Origin: Chloroflexota bacterium
GTDB lineage: Bacteria; Chloroflexota; Limnocylindria; Limnocylindrales; CSP1-4
NCBI GenBank assembly: GCA_005880805.1
Contig: VBFZ01000125.1
Location: 19,888 to 37,441 of the forward strand
Reading direction: 5' to 3'
DNA: 17,554 bases
This document shows positions 7,786-14,018 of this stretch, in pieces (positions within the stretch are counted from its first letter, which is position 1; the number at the start of each line of letters is the position of its first letter). The position numbers and the translations under genes are program-made. The notes beneath the pieces were generated by a model. The model ran no database searches. It worked only from the letters and a program-made list of their open reading frames with translations, and was not told the DNA's origin.

Positions 7786-8642
7786 AGTCGGAAGCGGTCC
7801 CACATCCGCAGGGCGACCTCGTCGGCGACGGCCGAGGCCAGCCGACCAGCAAAACGGTCGACCAGACGGGCGATGAACGGCCGGCGCATGCGGACCGCCG
7901 CACCGCGGGCGGGGACGTTGGCGAGCTCCGCCGCGATCTCGATCGCTCGCTCGACGTCGCCGATCTCGTCAACGAGTCCTATCGACAGCGCCTGCTCGCC
8001 CAGCCAGACCTCTCCGGTCGCCAGCTCCCGGGCGCGTTCCTCGCTCAACTTGCGACCGGCGGCGACCCGGGTGACGAACGAGTCGTAGAACGCCTCGATG
8101 ACGCGTTCCTCCTTCTCGTGTTCCTCCGGCGTTTCGTCGCGCCACGGAGCACCCATGCCCTTCAGCCGACCGGCGCGGGTCTCGGTCACCGTCACGCCTG
8201 CCCGCTCCAGGAGGTGAACGACGCGAGGGCTCGTGGAGATGACGCCGATCGAACCGACGATCGCGGTCGGGTTCGCGACGACGCGGTGAGCGGCCATGGC
8301 GGCGAGGTACGCGCCCGATGCGCCCGTACCGCGGATCGCGGCGACGAGCGGTTTCCGGGCGGCAAGGCGCTGGAAGGCCAGGAACAGGTCATCGGCGGCA
8401 GTGGCCGAGCCCCCGGGCGAGTCGATGTCGAGAACGACCGCCGGCACGCGGGAGGATTCGCGGAGGTGTCGCGCGAGCTCTGTCAGGTCCGCGCTTCGAC
8501 CACCCCCGACGATCGGTCCGTGCAGCCGGACGACCGCGACCTGGCCCGCCGGGAACAGGCGGTAGAGGCGTGGCAGCAGGGCACGCAGACGATCCTGCAC
8601 CTGCGCCGGGCTCTCGGGTTGCTCAACCGACTGGTCGGCCAC
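7782..8642 (-). CDS. sppA: S49-family signal peptide peptidase-like serine protease
   Basis: Serine protease of the SppA/S49 family (Ser-Lys dyad), which degrades leftover signal peptides and membrane-associated peptides. The 286 residues include LDIDSPGGSATAADDLFLAF (about 71-90), nucleophile Ser109 in GTGASGAYLAAMA, the strand NPTAIVGSIGVIS and general-base Lys161 in AGRLKGMGAPWRDETPEE. The 52-residue Ser-Lys spacing equals that of Bacillus subtilis SppA. Unlike canonical SppA, no N-terminal transmembrane helix or signal peptide is visible, so the enzyme looks cytosolic or peripheral. GTG 8642 lies 9 nt after a TACGCT -10 box and lacks an SD, i.e. a near-leaderless start. It is the first gene of the tightly packed peptidase-cfa-permease unit. 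Confidence 0.9.
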   Translation of the reverse strand: MADQSVEQPESPAQVQDRLRALLPRLYRLFPAGQVAVVRLHGPIVGGGRSADLTELARHLRESSRVPAVVLDIDSPGGSATAADDLFLAFQRLAARKPLVAAIRGTGASGAYLAAMAAHRVVANPTAIVGSIGVISTSPRVVHLLERAGVTVTETRAGRLKGMGAPWRDETPEEHEKEERVIEAFYDSFVTRVAAGRKLSEERARELATGEVWLGEQALSIGLVDEIGDVERAIEIAAELANVPARGAAVRMRRPFIARLVDRFAGRLASAVADEVALRMWDRFRL

Positions 8643-8651
8643 GATCGAGGG

Positions 8652-8657
8652 AGCGTA
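8652..8657 (-). promoter_or_regulatory. -10 box, near-leaderless promoter of the S49 peptidase operon
   Basis: On the minus strand TACGCT ends 9 nt before GTG 8642, with no SD between. It would drive the peptidase-cfa-permease unit. Confidence 0.4.
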
Positions 8658-8663
8658 GCGCGG

Positions 8664-8918
8664 TCAGCCGTTGTTCGCCGTCCGGTAACCCTTCGCGCCT
8701 CGCGCGGCACGTGCGGCCCGGAGCGCGGGGTCCCGCCGGAACCGAAGTGCCGACCACGTGTCGTCGATTGCGACCTGAGACACCGGGTCGAAGCCTGCCG
8801 CGCGCAGGGCGTCCCGACCGCTGTCGCGGGTGAGGTCGGTGTCGATGCCGCGGCCTTCTACCTCCCTCGGTACGCCGCGCCCGAGGTCATTCTGCTGCCA
8901 TGCGCACCTGCGCCGGGA
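8664..8918 (-). pseudogene. coding-like stretch without a canonical start codon
   Basis: This frame is open from the stop of the YtxH-like gene (8919-8921) to a TGA at 8664-8666 and contains no ATG, GTG or TTG except an internal GTG about 30 codons before the stop. The translation looks like protein: EGRGIDTDLTRDSGRDALRA, then AGFDPVSQVAIDDTWSALRF, ending GAKGYRTANNG, with high GC at third positions and balanced acidic and basic residues. An SD-like GGAGGT lies at 8865-8860 and AGAAGG just after it, 7 nt before an ATC codon (8846-8844) at IDTDL. It could be a short gene of about 60 aa with an AUC start, a gene whose start was lost, or the remnant of an extended YtxH reading frame. I do not recognise the family. 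Confidence 0.4.
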
Positions 8919-9266
8919 TCACTCTCCGATAGCCTCGGCCTCGTCGCGATTTGTAGCGCCTGGCATGTCGTGCTCGGCCGCGAAGCCCTTCGCGCGATTG
9001 CTGATGTCCTCGGCCCGATTCTCGGCCGTGCGTGAGAGGTCGTTCGAAATGGCGGTTACCCGATCCTGGAGGAGCGCGCGGCGCCTGCGGCCCAGGACCG
9101 GATCGAAGAAGAACATGATCGCCGTCCCAACGGCGACCCCGAGCACGAGGCCGACCGTCGCGAGCGCGCTTCGCGCCTGAACACGCCCGCGCTCGTACGC
9201 GACCTCGTAGCGATCCTTGTCGGTGCCGGGGAGCTGCTTCTGAACCTCGGCGATGACGTCTTTCAT
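8919..9266 (-). CDS. YtxH-like single-pass membrane protein
   Basis: Small protein of 115 aa. ATG 9266 is chosen for its clear SD (GGAGGG, 6 nt spacing) and because the translation upstream of it is Arg/Cys-rich noise. A charged N-terminus (MKDVIAEVQKQLPGTDKDRY) is followed by one transmembrane helix (about 35-53, ALATVGLVLGVAVGTAIMFF), then FDPVLGRRRRALLQDRV and a hydrophilic, Asn/Glu/Arg-rich amphipathic tail. The layout of one helix, a DPxxGRRRR junction and a helical tail matches YtxH/DUF3618-like proteins often linked to envelope stress, whose molecular role is poorly defined. It is the most upstream gene of the minus-strand run. Confidence 0.78.
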   Translation of the reverse strand: MKDVIAEVQKQLPGTDKDRYEVAYERGRVQARSALATVGLVLGVAVGTAIMFFFDPVLGRRRRALLQDRVTAISNDLSRTAENRAEDISNRAKGFAAEHDMPGATNRDEAEAIGE

Positions 9267-9444
9267 CAGCACCCTCCAATCCAGGTGATTCCGGGGACAA
9301 GGGTGCCGCAGGACGCCTGCCGTGCCTTGCGCCGCGATCCGAGCGCGCCTCTCAACGGTGTTGCAGCCGCATTGCGGCGGACTGCAGCCAGGTCGGGCTC
9401 CGCCCCTCGTCCGGGCCGGCAGCCCTGCCCTTGAGGCTGTCGCG

Positions 9445-9450
9445 TACCAT
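9445..9450 (+). promoter_or_regulatory. -10 box of a leaderless promoter (HhH-GPD gene)
   Basis: TACCAT followed by exactly 6 nt and then ATG 9457 puts the hexamer at -12 to -7 if transcription starts at the A of the start codon. No SD is present, consistent with a leaderless mRNA. Confidence 0.5.
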
Positions 9451-9456
9451 CCGCCC

Positions 9457-10056
9457 ATGGCCGCCACCACCAGCCAGGCCGTCAGCGCCCTGCCGTTCAC
9501 GGGCAATCCGGAGGCCGATCGCCTCCTCGTCGACGAGCCGCTGGCGCTGCTGATCGGCTTCGTCCTCGACCAGCAGATCCAGCTCCAGATGGCCTTTTCG
9601 GGCCCGCTCGAGCTGAAGCGCCGGATTGGGTCCCTGGACGCGGGACGCATCGCCGCCATGGACCCTGCGACGCTCGAGGAGGCCTTCCGCCGGCGGCCGG
9701 CCCTTCATCGCTTCCCGGGCAGCATGGGGAGGCGAACGCAGGAACTGTGCGCGGCCCTCGTACGCGACTACGGCGGTGACCCCTCTCGCGTCTGGAATGA
9801 GGCGCGTGACGGCAGGGACCTCAAGGCCAGGCTGTTGGGGCTGCCGGGCATCGGCGAGATGAAGGCCGCGACGCTGGTTGCAATCCTGACCCGGCGTCTC
9901 GGCGTGCGGCCGCCCGGCTGGGAGGACGTGCTGCCAAAGCACCCCACCCTCGGGGACGTCGACTCGCCAGAGGCACTCACCCGCTACCAGGAAGGCAAGC
10001 GCGCCCACAAGGCCGAAATTCGCGCGCAGCAGGCGGAGTCCGGTCGCCGAAAGTAG
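9457..10056 (+). CDS. HhH-GPD superfamily protein (TIGR03252-like)
   Basis: A 199-aa protein related to endonuclease III-type DNA glycosylases. It shows an all-helical N-terminal half (PLALLIGFVLDQQIQLQMAF, about 28-47) and a helix-hairpin-helix LLGLPGIGEMKAATLVAIL (about 126-144) that would bind the DNA backbone. After the hairpin there is an acidic GWEDVLP rather than the classical catalytic Lys/Asp arrangement, and the Cys cluster for an iron-sulphur site is absent. The length, the WED segment and the basic C-terminus resemble the uncharacterised HhH-GPD family TIGR03252 of high-GC bacteria. ATG 9457 is supported by the leaderless -10 box directly before it. It converges on a SplB-like radical SAM gene, so the pair may be a small DNA-repair neighbourhood (inference). 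Glycosylase activity is unproven. Confidence 0.85.
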   Translation: MAATTSQAVSALPFTGNPEADRLLVDEPLALLIGFVLDQQIQLQMAFSGPLELKRRIGSLDAGRIAAMDPATLEEAFRRRPALHRFPGSMGRRTQELCAALVRDYGGDPSRVWNEARDGRDLKARLLGLPGIGEMKAATLVAILTRRLGVRPPGWEDVLPKHPTLGDVDSPEALTRYQEGKRAHKAEIRAQQAESGRRK

Positions 10057-10059
10057 CGC

Positions 10060-10097
10060 CGCCGATCTGCGGGTCCACGACGGGCCCCGGATCGGCG
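10060..10097. terminator. possible weak bidirectional terminator hairpin
   Basis: CGCCGATC (10060-10067) and GATCGGCG (10090-10097) form an 8-bp inverted repeat around a 22-nt loop, in the 45-nt gap between two convergent genes. There is no T-tract. Confidence 0.3.
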
Positions 10098-10101
10098 CCT
10101 G

Positions 10102-11070
10102 TCAGGCGTGGGCGGCCGTCGGTGGCTGAATCGCGGGTTCCGGGACCGCGGTCACGGAGGCGGCGGCCGCGTCGACCAGTTGCAGCTGCAGCGGCTCCAG
10201 CTCGGGGATTGGCTCCAGCCGGACGCGGCGCCGGTCGGCCACCCCGTGGCGCTCCTGCAGTCGCGTGACATGCCGGCGAACCGGCTCTGCGACCGCCTTG
10301 GACAGGTATGCGCGGCCCTCGTACATTGCCTGGTAGCGGGTAAGCAGTTCGGGCCAGTCACGGGCCAGGTTGGCCATGAAATGCTCGCGCGTGCCGGGTC
10401 GGAGGTAGAGCAGGTTCGCCCAGACACCCGTCGCTCCCACGGCCCGCGCCTCGCGAACGACGTCCTCGAGAAGATCCGGCCGGTCGGACAGCCCGGGCAG
10501 GATCGGCGCCATTCCCACGCCTGCCTTGACGCCGGCATCCACCAGCTGCCGGAGCGCCCGCAGGCGCTGGCGAGGCGGCGCCGTCCCGGGCTCCGTTCGC
10601 CGCCAGATCTCCGGATCGAGCGTCGGGACCGAGAACGTCACGGATACGTCGGCGCGGCGCGCGGCGTCAGCAAGCACGTCGATGTCGCGCACGATCATCG
10701 GCCCGCGGGTGATGAGGTGGAACGGCGTCCGCGCCTCGGTCAGCTCGATCAGGCAGCGGCGCGTCAGCCGGTAGCGTCCCTCGGCCGGTTGGTACGGGTC
10801 CGTGGCCGTGCCGACCGCCACCAGCTCGCGCTTCCATGACCGACGGGCAAGCTCCCGACGGAGGACCTCAGGCAGGTTGACCTTGACGCGAATCGAGCGT
10901 CCGTAGCGGTCGTCGAACGGCCGGTCGGCGCGTGCCTCGAAGGCGCGCACGAAGCAGAACGTGCAACGGTGAGCGCAACCGGTGTACGGGTTGAGCGACC
11001 AGCGGAAGGGCATGCCCTTCACGCGGTTCAGTCCAACCTTGCAGGGCTCCTCCCGGTACTCGATCGCCAT
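10102..11070 (-). CDS. Rv2578c-family radical SAM protein (SplB-like)
   Basis: Radical SAM enzyme of 322 aa, similar to the spore photoproduct lyase/SplB group (COG1533), whose best-known member repairs UV thymine dimers; the actual substrate of the Rv2578c group is not established. The 4Fe-4S motif is Cys32-x3-Cys36-x2-Cys39 (GCAHRCTFCFVRAF). Further family features are VAVGTATDPYQPAEGRYRLT, TRGPMIVRDID, VTFSVPTLD and GVGMAPILPGLSDRPDLLED. ATG 11070 is preferred over the GTG at 11088 because MAIEYREEPCK is a natural beginning and a TATTAT -10 box sits exactly 6 nt before it, implying leaderless transcription. An SOS-box-like GAACACACGTTC abuts the -10, so LexA repression and DNA-damage induction are predicted. 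Confidence 0.92.
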   Translation of the reverse strand: MAIEYREEPCKVGLNRVKGMPFRWSLNPYTGCAHRCTFCFVRAFEARADRPFDDRYGRSIRVKVNLPEVLRRELARRSWKRELVAVGTATDPYQPAEGRYRLTRRCLIELTEARTPFHLITRGPMIVRDIDVLADAARRADVSVTFSVPTLDPEIWRRTEPGTAPPRQRLRALRQLVDAGVKAGVGMAPILPGLSDRPDLLEDVVREARAVGATGVWANLLYLRPGTREHFMANLARDWPELLTRYQAMYEGRAYLSKAVAEPVRRHVTRLQERHGVADRRRVRLEPIPELEPLQLQLVDAAAASVTAVPEPAIQPPTAAHA

Positions 11071-11076
11071 TGACGC

Positions 11077-11082
11077 ATAATA
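11077..11082 (-). promoter_or_regulatory. -10 box of a leaderless promoter (radical SAM gene)
   Basis: TATTAT on the minus strand, 6 nt before ATG 11070, occupies -12 to -7 for a transcript starting at the A of the start codon. No convincing -35 is visible; the upstream side is occupied by the SOS box. Confidence 0.55.
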
Positions 11083-11094
11083 GAACACACGTTC
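11083..11094. promoter_or_regulatory. LexA/SOS-box candidate GAACACACGTTC
   Basis: This exact GAAC-N4-GTTC core matches the Gram-positive/actinobacterial LexA box (CGAAC-N4-GTTCG type), and the dyad extends one base each side (A...T). It covers -13 to -24 of the radical SAM promoter, a position where repressor binding would block RNA polymerase. It is about 73 bp upstream of the divergent phosphatase start. Confidence 0.55.
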
Positions 11095-11154
11095 TGATCG
11101 CGCGACGTCGTGCCGGGCGACACTTCAACACCGAATCGGGCCAGCCCGATTTGG

Positions 11155-11160
11155 TATGTC
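11155..11160 (+). promoter_or_regulatory. possible -10 box of the metallophosphatase gene
   Basis: TATGTC lies exactly 6 nt before ATG 11167, the spacing expected for a leaderless start, but the last base differs from the TANNNT pattern. Confidence 0.3.
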
Positions 11161-11166
11161 CGGGGG

Positions 11167-12108
11167 ATGCACTGGCCGGCTGCGAGATGCAAGACTTGGG
11201 CGTTGCTCGCGACCCGGCGGACGAGGCAGCTATATCGCTCGCGACCCTTGGTCGGCGCCTGGGCGCTGGCGATTGCGACTGCCGCGGTGTTCGCGTCATC
11301 CGCGACAGCGGTCGGCGACCCGGTGCTCGTGGGTGCCGGCGACATCGCCTGGTGCGGCGGGACCGGCGACAGCGCCACGGCGGCTCTGATCCGCAAGATC
11401 CCGGGCACGGTATTCGACGCCGGCGACAACGCCTACCAGTACGGCAGCACCGCCGACTACGCGAACTGCTACGACCCCACGTGGGGAGCGTTCAAGAGCC
11501 GCACGCGTCCAGCGCCCGGCAACCACGAGTACATGACATCGGGTGCCCGCGGCTACTTCGGCTACTTCGGAGTGCGGGCCGGTAGCTCCTCGAAGGGCTA
11601 CTACGCCTACGACCTCGGGACGTGGCGGATCTACGCCCTGAATTCGAACTGCTGGGCCGTTGGCGGGTGCCAGCGCGGATCGCCGCAGGAGGTCTGGCTC
11701 CGGCACGACCTCGCCGCACACCCGCACAGTTGCGTGCTCGCCTACTGGCACCACCCGCTGTTCAGCTCCGGAACGCACGGAAACGACGCCGAGGTACGGC
11801 CGTTCTGGGACGACCTGTATGCCGCCCACGCCGAGGTCGTGATCAATGGGCACGACCACGACTACGAACGCTTCGCACGGCAGACGCCATCAGGCAGCCT
11901 CAGCGCCCGCGGTATCCGCGAATTCGTCGTGGGAACCGGCGGGCGCAGCCACTACCCGTTCCGCACCATCCGCCCGCACAGCGAGGTCCGCAACAGCACG
12001 ACCTTCGGTGTGCTGAAGCTGACGCTGCATCCCACGAGCTACGACTGGCGTTTCGTGCCGGTCGCCGGCAGGACATTCGCCGACTCAGGCTCCACGAGCT
12101 GCCACTGA
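11167..12108 (+). CDS. secreted calcineurin-like metallophosphoesterase
   Basis: Predicted exported phosphatase/phosphodiesterase with a dinuclear metal site, 313 aa. The N-terminus is a long basic region, then a hydrophobic core (about 28-46, LVGAWALAIATAAVFASSAT) with likely signal-peptidase cleavage after SATA. Metal ligands of the metallophosphatase fold are in order: GAGDIAWC (Asp59), FDAGDNAY (Asp87), APGNHEY (Asn119/His120), YWHHPLF (His195) and INGHDHDYERFA (His229, His231). The pattern is closest to purple-acid-phosphatase-like/alkaline phosphatase D-like secreted enzymes; the substrate is unknown. Several Cys residues after the signal peptide could form disulphides. ATG 11167 is chosen over GTG 11110, which would place about 19 more residues before the signal peptide. 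It is divergent from the radical SAM gene. Confidence 0.9.
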   Translation: MHWPAARCKTWALLATRRTRQLYRSRPLVGAWALAIATAAVFASSATAVGDPVLVGAGDIAWCGGTGDSATAALIRKIPGTVFDAGDNAYQYGSTADYANCYDPTWGAFKSRTRPAPGNHEYMTSGARGYFGYFGVRAGSSSKGYYAYDLGTWRIYALNSNCWAVGGCQRGSPQEVWLRHDLAAHPHSCVLAYWHHPLFSSGTHGNDAEVRPFWDDLYAAHAEVVINGHDHDYERFARQTPSGSLSARGIREFVVGTGGRSHYPFRTIRPHSEVRNSTTFGVLKLTLHPTSYDWRFVPVAGRTFADSGSTSCH

Positions 12109-12130
12109 GTCTTCGGTCGGGGCCGTCGTA

Positions 12131-12161
12131 GAGCGCCGGGCTCGAAGCAGGCCCGGCGCTC
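12131..12161 (+). terminator. GC-rich hairpin after the phosphatase gene
   Basis: GAGCGCCGGGC (12131-12141) and GCCCGGCGCTC (12151-12161) form a perfect 11-bp stem with a 9-nt loop, 22 nt after the phosphatase stop. No T-run follows, so it may be a weak or factor-assisted terminator. Confidence 0.55.
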
Positions 12162-12170
12162 CGAACGGGG

Positions 12171-12176
12171 TAGCAT
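12171..12176 (+). promoter_or_regulatory. possible -10 box for the ArsA operon
   Basis: TAGCAT lies between the hairpin and GTG 12217 and would give a leader of about 34 nt. No clear -35 is seen. Confidence 0.3.
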
Positions 12177-12216
12177 TGCCCGACCCCAGCCAAATCTCTT
12201 CTGCAGGCAGGCTCGC

Positions 12217-13413
12217 GTGACCCGGATCGTCCTGTACACCGGCAAAGGCGGCGTCGGCAAGACCAGCGTCGCGGCCGCCACGGCCATCCTGTGCGCTGAT
12301 CGCGGCCTGAAGACGATCGTCCTTTCAACGGACATCGCCCACAGCCTCGCCGACGCGTTCGACGTTCCTCTCGGTCCCGAGCCGACCGAGCTCGTGCCCA
12401 ACCTGTGGGGGCAGCAGCCGGACGTCTACTACAACATCGAGCGCTACTGGCGCACGATCCAGGCCTACGTGTCGGAGCTGTTCAGCTGGCACGGCCTCGA
12501 CGAGGTCATGGCCGAGGAGATGACCGTCCTGCCCGGAATGGACGAGCTCGGCAACCTGCTGTGGATCGCCGACCACGTCGACAGCCAGGCCTACGACGTG
12601 ATTGTCGTCGACGCCGCACCGACAGGCGAGACGCTGAGACTGCTCTCACTCCCCGAGGCGAGCCGCTGGTGGGTCGAGCGGATCGCGCCGATTGGCAGGC
12701 GCGTGAGCCGCCTGGGCGGCCCGCTCCTCCAGCGGGTCATCGGGGTGCCGCTCCCCCAGGAGGACGTCTTCCACGCCGCCGAGCGGCTGCTCGTCCGGCT
12801 CGACCACCTGCACCGTCTGCTCGACGACCCCGACCTCACGTCCGTCCGCATCGTGCTCGCGCTCGAGAAGCTCTCGATCGCGGAGGCTCGCCGCTCATTC
12901 ACCTACTTCCACCTGTTCGGCTACCCGAGCGACCTGGTCATCGCCAACCGCGTGTTCCCGCCGGAGACGGGGGGCTACTTCGCGCCGTTGCGCACGATGC
13001 AGCAGCGCTATCTGCCCGAAGTCGAACGCGAATTCGGACCAGTGCCCGTGCGGACCGTGCCTTTCTTCGACCGTGAGATGGTGGGCTTCGAGCGACTGCG
13101 GGAGGTCGGACTCGCCCTCTTCGGGGATGACGATCCGAGTGCGGTCTACTATCGGGGTCGGCCGTACCAGGTCCGGCGCGATGACGGGACGTACCTGCTT
13201 ACGCTCGAGCTTCCGTTCACGAGCCGCGACGAGGTCAAGATCACCCGCCACGCGGACGAGCTCGTGCTCCAGGTTGGGGGATGGCGTCGGACGCTGATCC
13301 TGCCGCGGGTGCTCGTCGACGCCCCGACCCGTGCGGCGCGGATGGAGGACCAGACGCTCAGGATTGAGTTCGAGGCTCGCAGCAAGGCCGGCGCTCGAGG
13401 AGGGAAGTCATGA
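12217..13413 (+). CDS. ArsA/Get3-family ATPase with C-terminal HSP20-like domain
   Basis: Deviant-Walker P-loop ATPase of 398 aa, of the ArsA/Get3 (TRC40) family, whose members energise arsenite efflux or deliver tail-anchored proteins. Motifs: Walker A GKGGVGKT (9-16, with the signature Lys10), switch I STDIAHSLADAFDVPLG, switch II VIVVDAAPTGETLRLLSLPE. After about residue 310 an all-beta segment (YQVRRDDGTYLLTLELPF, then VKITRHADELVLQVGGWRRT) fits the ArsA_HSP20 domain (PF17886). There is a single ATPase half, and no arsB, arsC or arsR lies nearby, so arsenic resistance is not supported and the client is unknown. GTG 12217 begins directly at the first beta strand; the SD is poor. It is coupled by ATGA to the next small gene. 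Confidence 0.92.
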   Translation: MTRIVLYTGKGGVGKTSVAAATAILCADRGLKTIVLSTDIAHSLADAFDVPLGPEPTELVPNLWGQQPDVYYNIERYWRTIQAYVSELFSWHGLDEVMAEEMTVLPGMDELGNLLWIADHVDSQAYDVIVVDAAPTGETLRLLSLPEASRWWVERIAPIGRRVSRLGGPLLQRVIGVPLPQEDVFHAAERLLVRLDHLHRLLDDPDLTSVRIVLALEKLSIAEARRSFTYFHLFGYPSDLVIANRVFPPETGGYFAPLRTMQQRYLPEVEREFGPVPVRTVPFFDREMVGFERLREVGLALFGDDDPSAVYYRGRPYQVRRDDGTYLLTLELPFTSRDEVKITRHADELVLQVGGWRRTLILPRVLVDAPTRAARMEDQTLRIEFEARSKAGARGGKS

Positions 13414-13754
13414 ACGAGAATCCGACGCGCGCGCGAAAGGGACCGAGCGGCGGCCGACGGCCGAGCCCGGGACTCAACGACCTCTCCTCGGGCGACACGG
13501 GCACCGTCGCGACCTCCGAAGACCGCATGGCTGCCCTCGAATCGCGTCTCGACCAGCTCGAGCGCACCAGCCTGCGCGCCCGCGGGAGGAGCATGCTCGA
13601 CCGCATGATGCCGCCCGAGGCGAGCCAGCACTTCCGGAACGCTGGCCGCGAGCAGCTGATGGGCGTCCGGGCAATCGTCGACTTCTGGATCCGCCGGATC
13701 GACGACTCGGAGCGCCGATCCACGTCGTCGCGCGAGACGATCGACATCGAGTAG
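13410..13754 (+). CDS. small coiled-coil protein coupled to the ArsA ATPase
   Basis: Hypothetical protein of 114 aa. Its ATG overlaps the ArsA stop (ATGA, 13410-13413) and is preceded by a strong SD (GAGGAGGG, about 5 nt spacing), so translation is coupled. Residues 1-35 are disordered and basic/Pro/Gly-rich. Residues 38-60 (DRMAALESRLDQLERTSLRA) form a short coiled coil, followed by a conserved-looking helical part, MLDRMMPPEASQHFRNAGRE, then QLMGVRAIVDFWIRRIDDSE. No signal peptide or transmembrane helix is seen. Position and coupling suggest a partner or client adaptor of the ATPase; that is inference, and I do not recognise a characterised family. Confidence 0.82.
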   Translation: MNENPTRARKGPSGGRRPSPGLNDLSSGDTGTVATSEDRMAALESRLDQLERTSLRARGRSMLDRMMPPEASQHFRNAGREQLMGVRAIVDFWIRRIDDSERRSTSSRETIDIE

Positions 13755-13793
13755 GCGATCGCCCAGCACGACCTCTCCCGCGCCAAAGGAGCC

Positions 13794-13952
13794 TTGCGAT
13801 TTCGTACGTCCCCGGAAAGCGCTGTCGCCGAAACCGCCGTGTTGCGAAACGGGATTCCGATTTCGCATTGCTCACTCGGCCGCGATCGGACTCCCCCGAT
13901 ATACGATTTCGGATCGCTGGACACCTGGACGTATGATTGCGAATGCAACTAA
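13794..13952 (+). CDS. doubtful 52-aa ORF in the AT-richer intergenic stretch
   Basis: A TTG-initiated frame of 52 codons ends at TAA 13950. Its translation ends in a Trp/Tyr/Cys-rich tail (GSLDTWTYDCECN), which could recall a precursor peptide. An AAGGAG lies only 2 nt before the TTG, too close for a normal SD, and GC at third positions is about 60 percent, well below the surrounding genes. No peptide-modifying gene is nearby. It is listed because nothing else explains the stretch. Confidence 0.15.
   Translation: MRFRTSPESAVAETAVLRNGIPISHCSLGRDRTPPIYDFGSLDTWTYDCECN
13843..13867 (+). terminator. bulged hairpin downstream of the ArsA operon
   Basis: TGCGAAACGG (13843-13852) pairs with CCG and TTTCGCA (13857-13859 and 13861-13867) around a GATT tetraloop with a single bulged A at 13860, giving about 10 bp. 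It has no T-tract. It could be a terminator or an RNA structure; two of the CGATTTCG motifs of this gap flank or overlap it. Confidence 0.3.
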
Positions 13953-14018
13953 CGGCCTCGGGCCACGCCGGGCCAGCGCCGGCATGCAACCAAAACGGAC
14001 CCGGGCCAGGAGATTGAG

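Noticed and set aside
7623..9035. Long plus-strand open frame (about 470 codons) opposite the S49 peptidase
   Set aside because: Its translation is Arg/Gly/Asp-rich without motifs and mirrors the peptidase codons; the minus strand carries clear catalytic motifs.
9366..9378. Short inverted repeat GCCGC-ATT-GCGGC upstream of the HhH-GPD gene
   Set aside because: Only 5 bp and GC-rich; not distinguishable from background.
9267..9659. N-terminal extension of the YtxH-like gene to 9659
   Set aside because: The extension is Arg/Ser/Cys-rich noise overlapping the divergent HhH-GPD gene; ATG 9266 has a clear SD.
10108..10839. Plus-strand open frame opposite the radical SAM gene
   Set aside because: Antisense shadow with no domain-like content, while the radical SAM motifs are on the minus strand.
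12217..13413. Arsenic-resistance operon
   Set aside because: Only the ATPase is present; no arsB, arsC, arsR or acr3 homologue is nearby, and the HSP20-like tail marks a different subgroup.
13794..13952. RiPP (lasso or similar) precursor peptide
   Set aside because: SD spacing is wrong, codon use is poor, no leader-core signature is present (no Thr at the penultimate leader position), and no modifying enzyme lies adjacent; kept only as a doubtful ORF.
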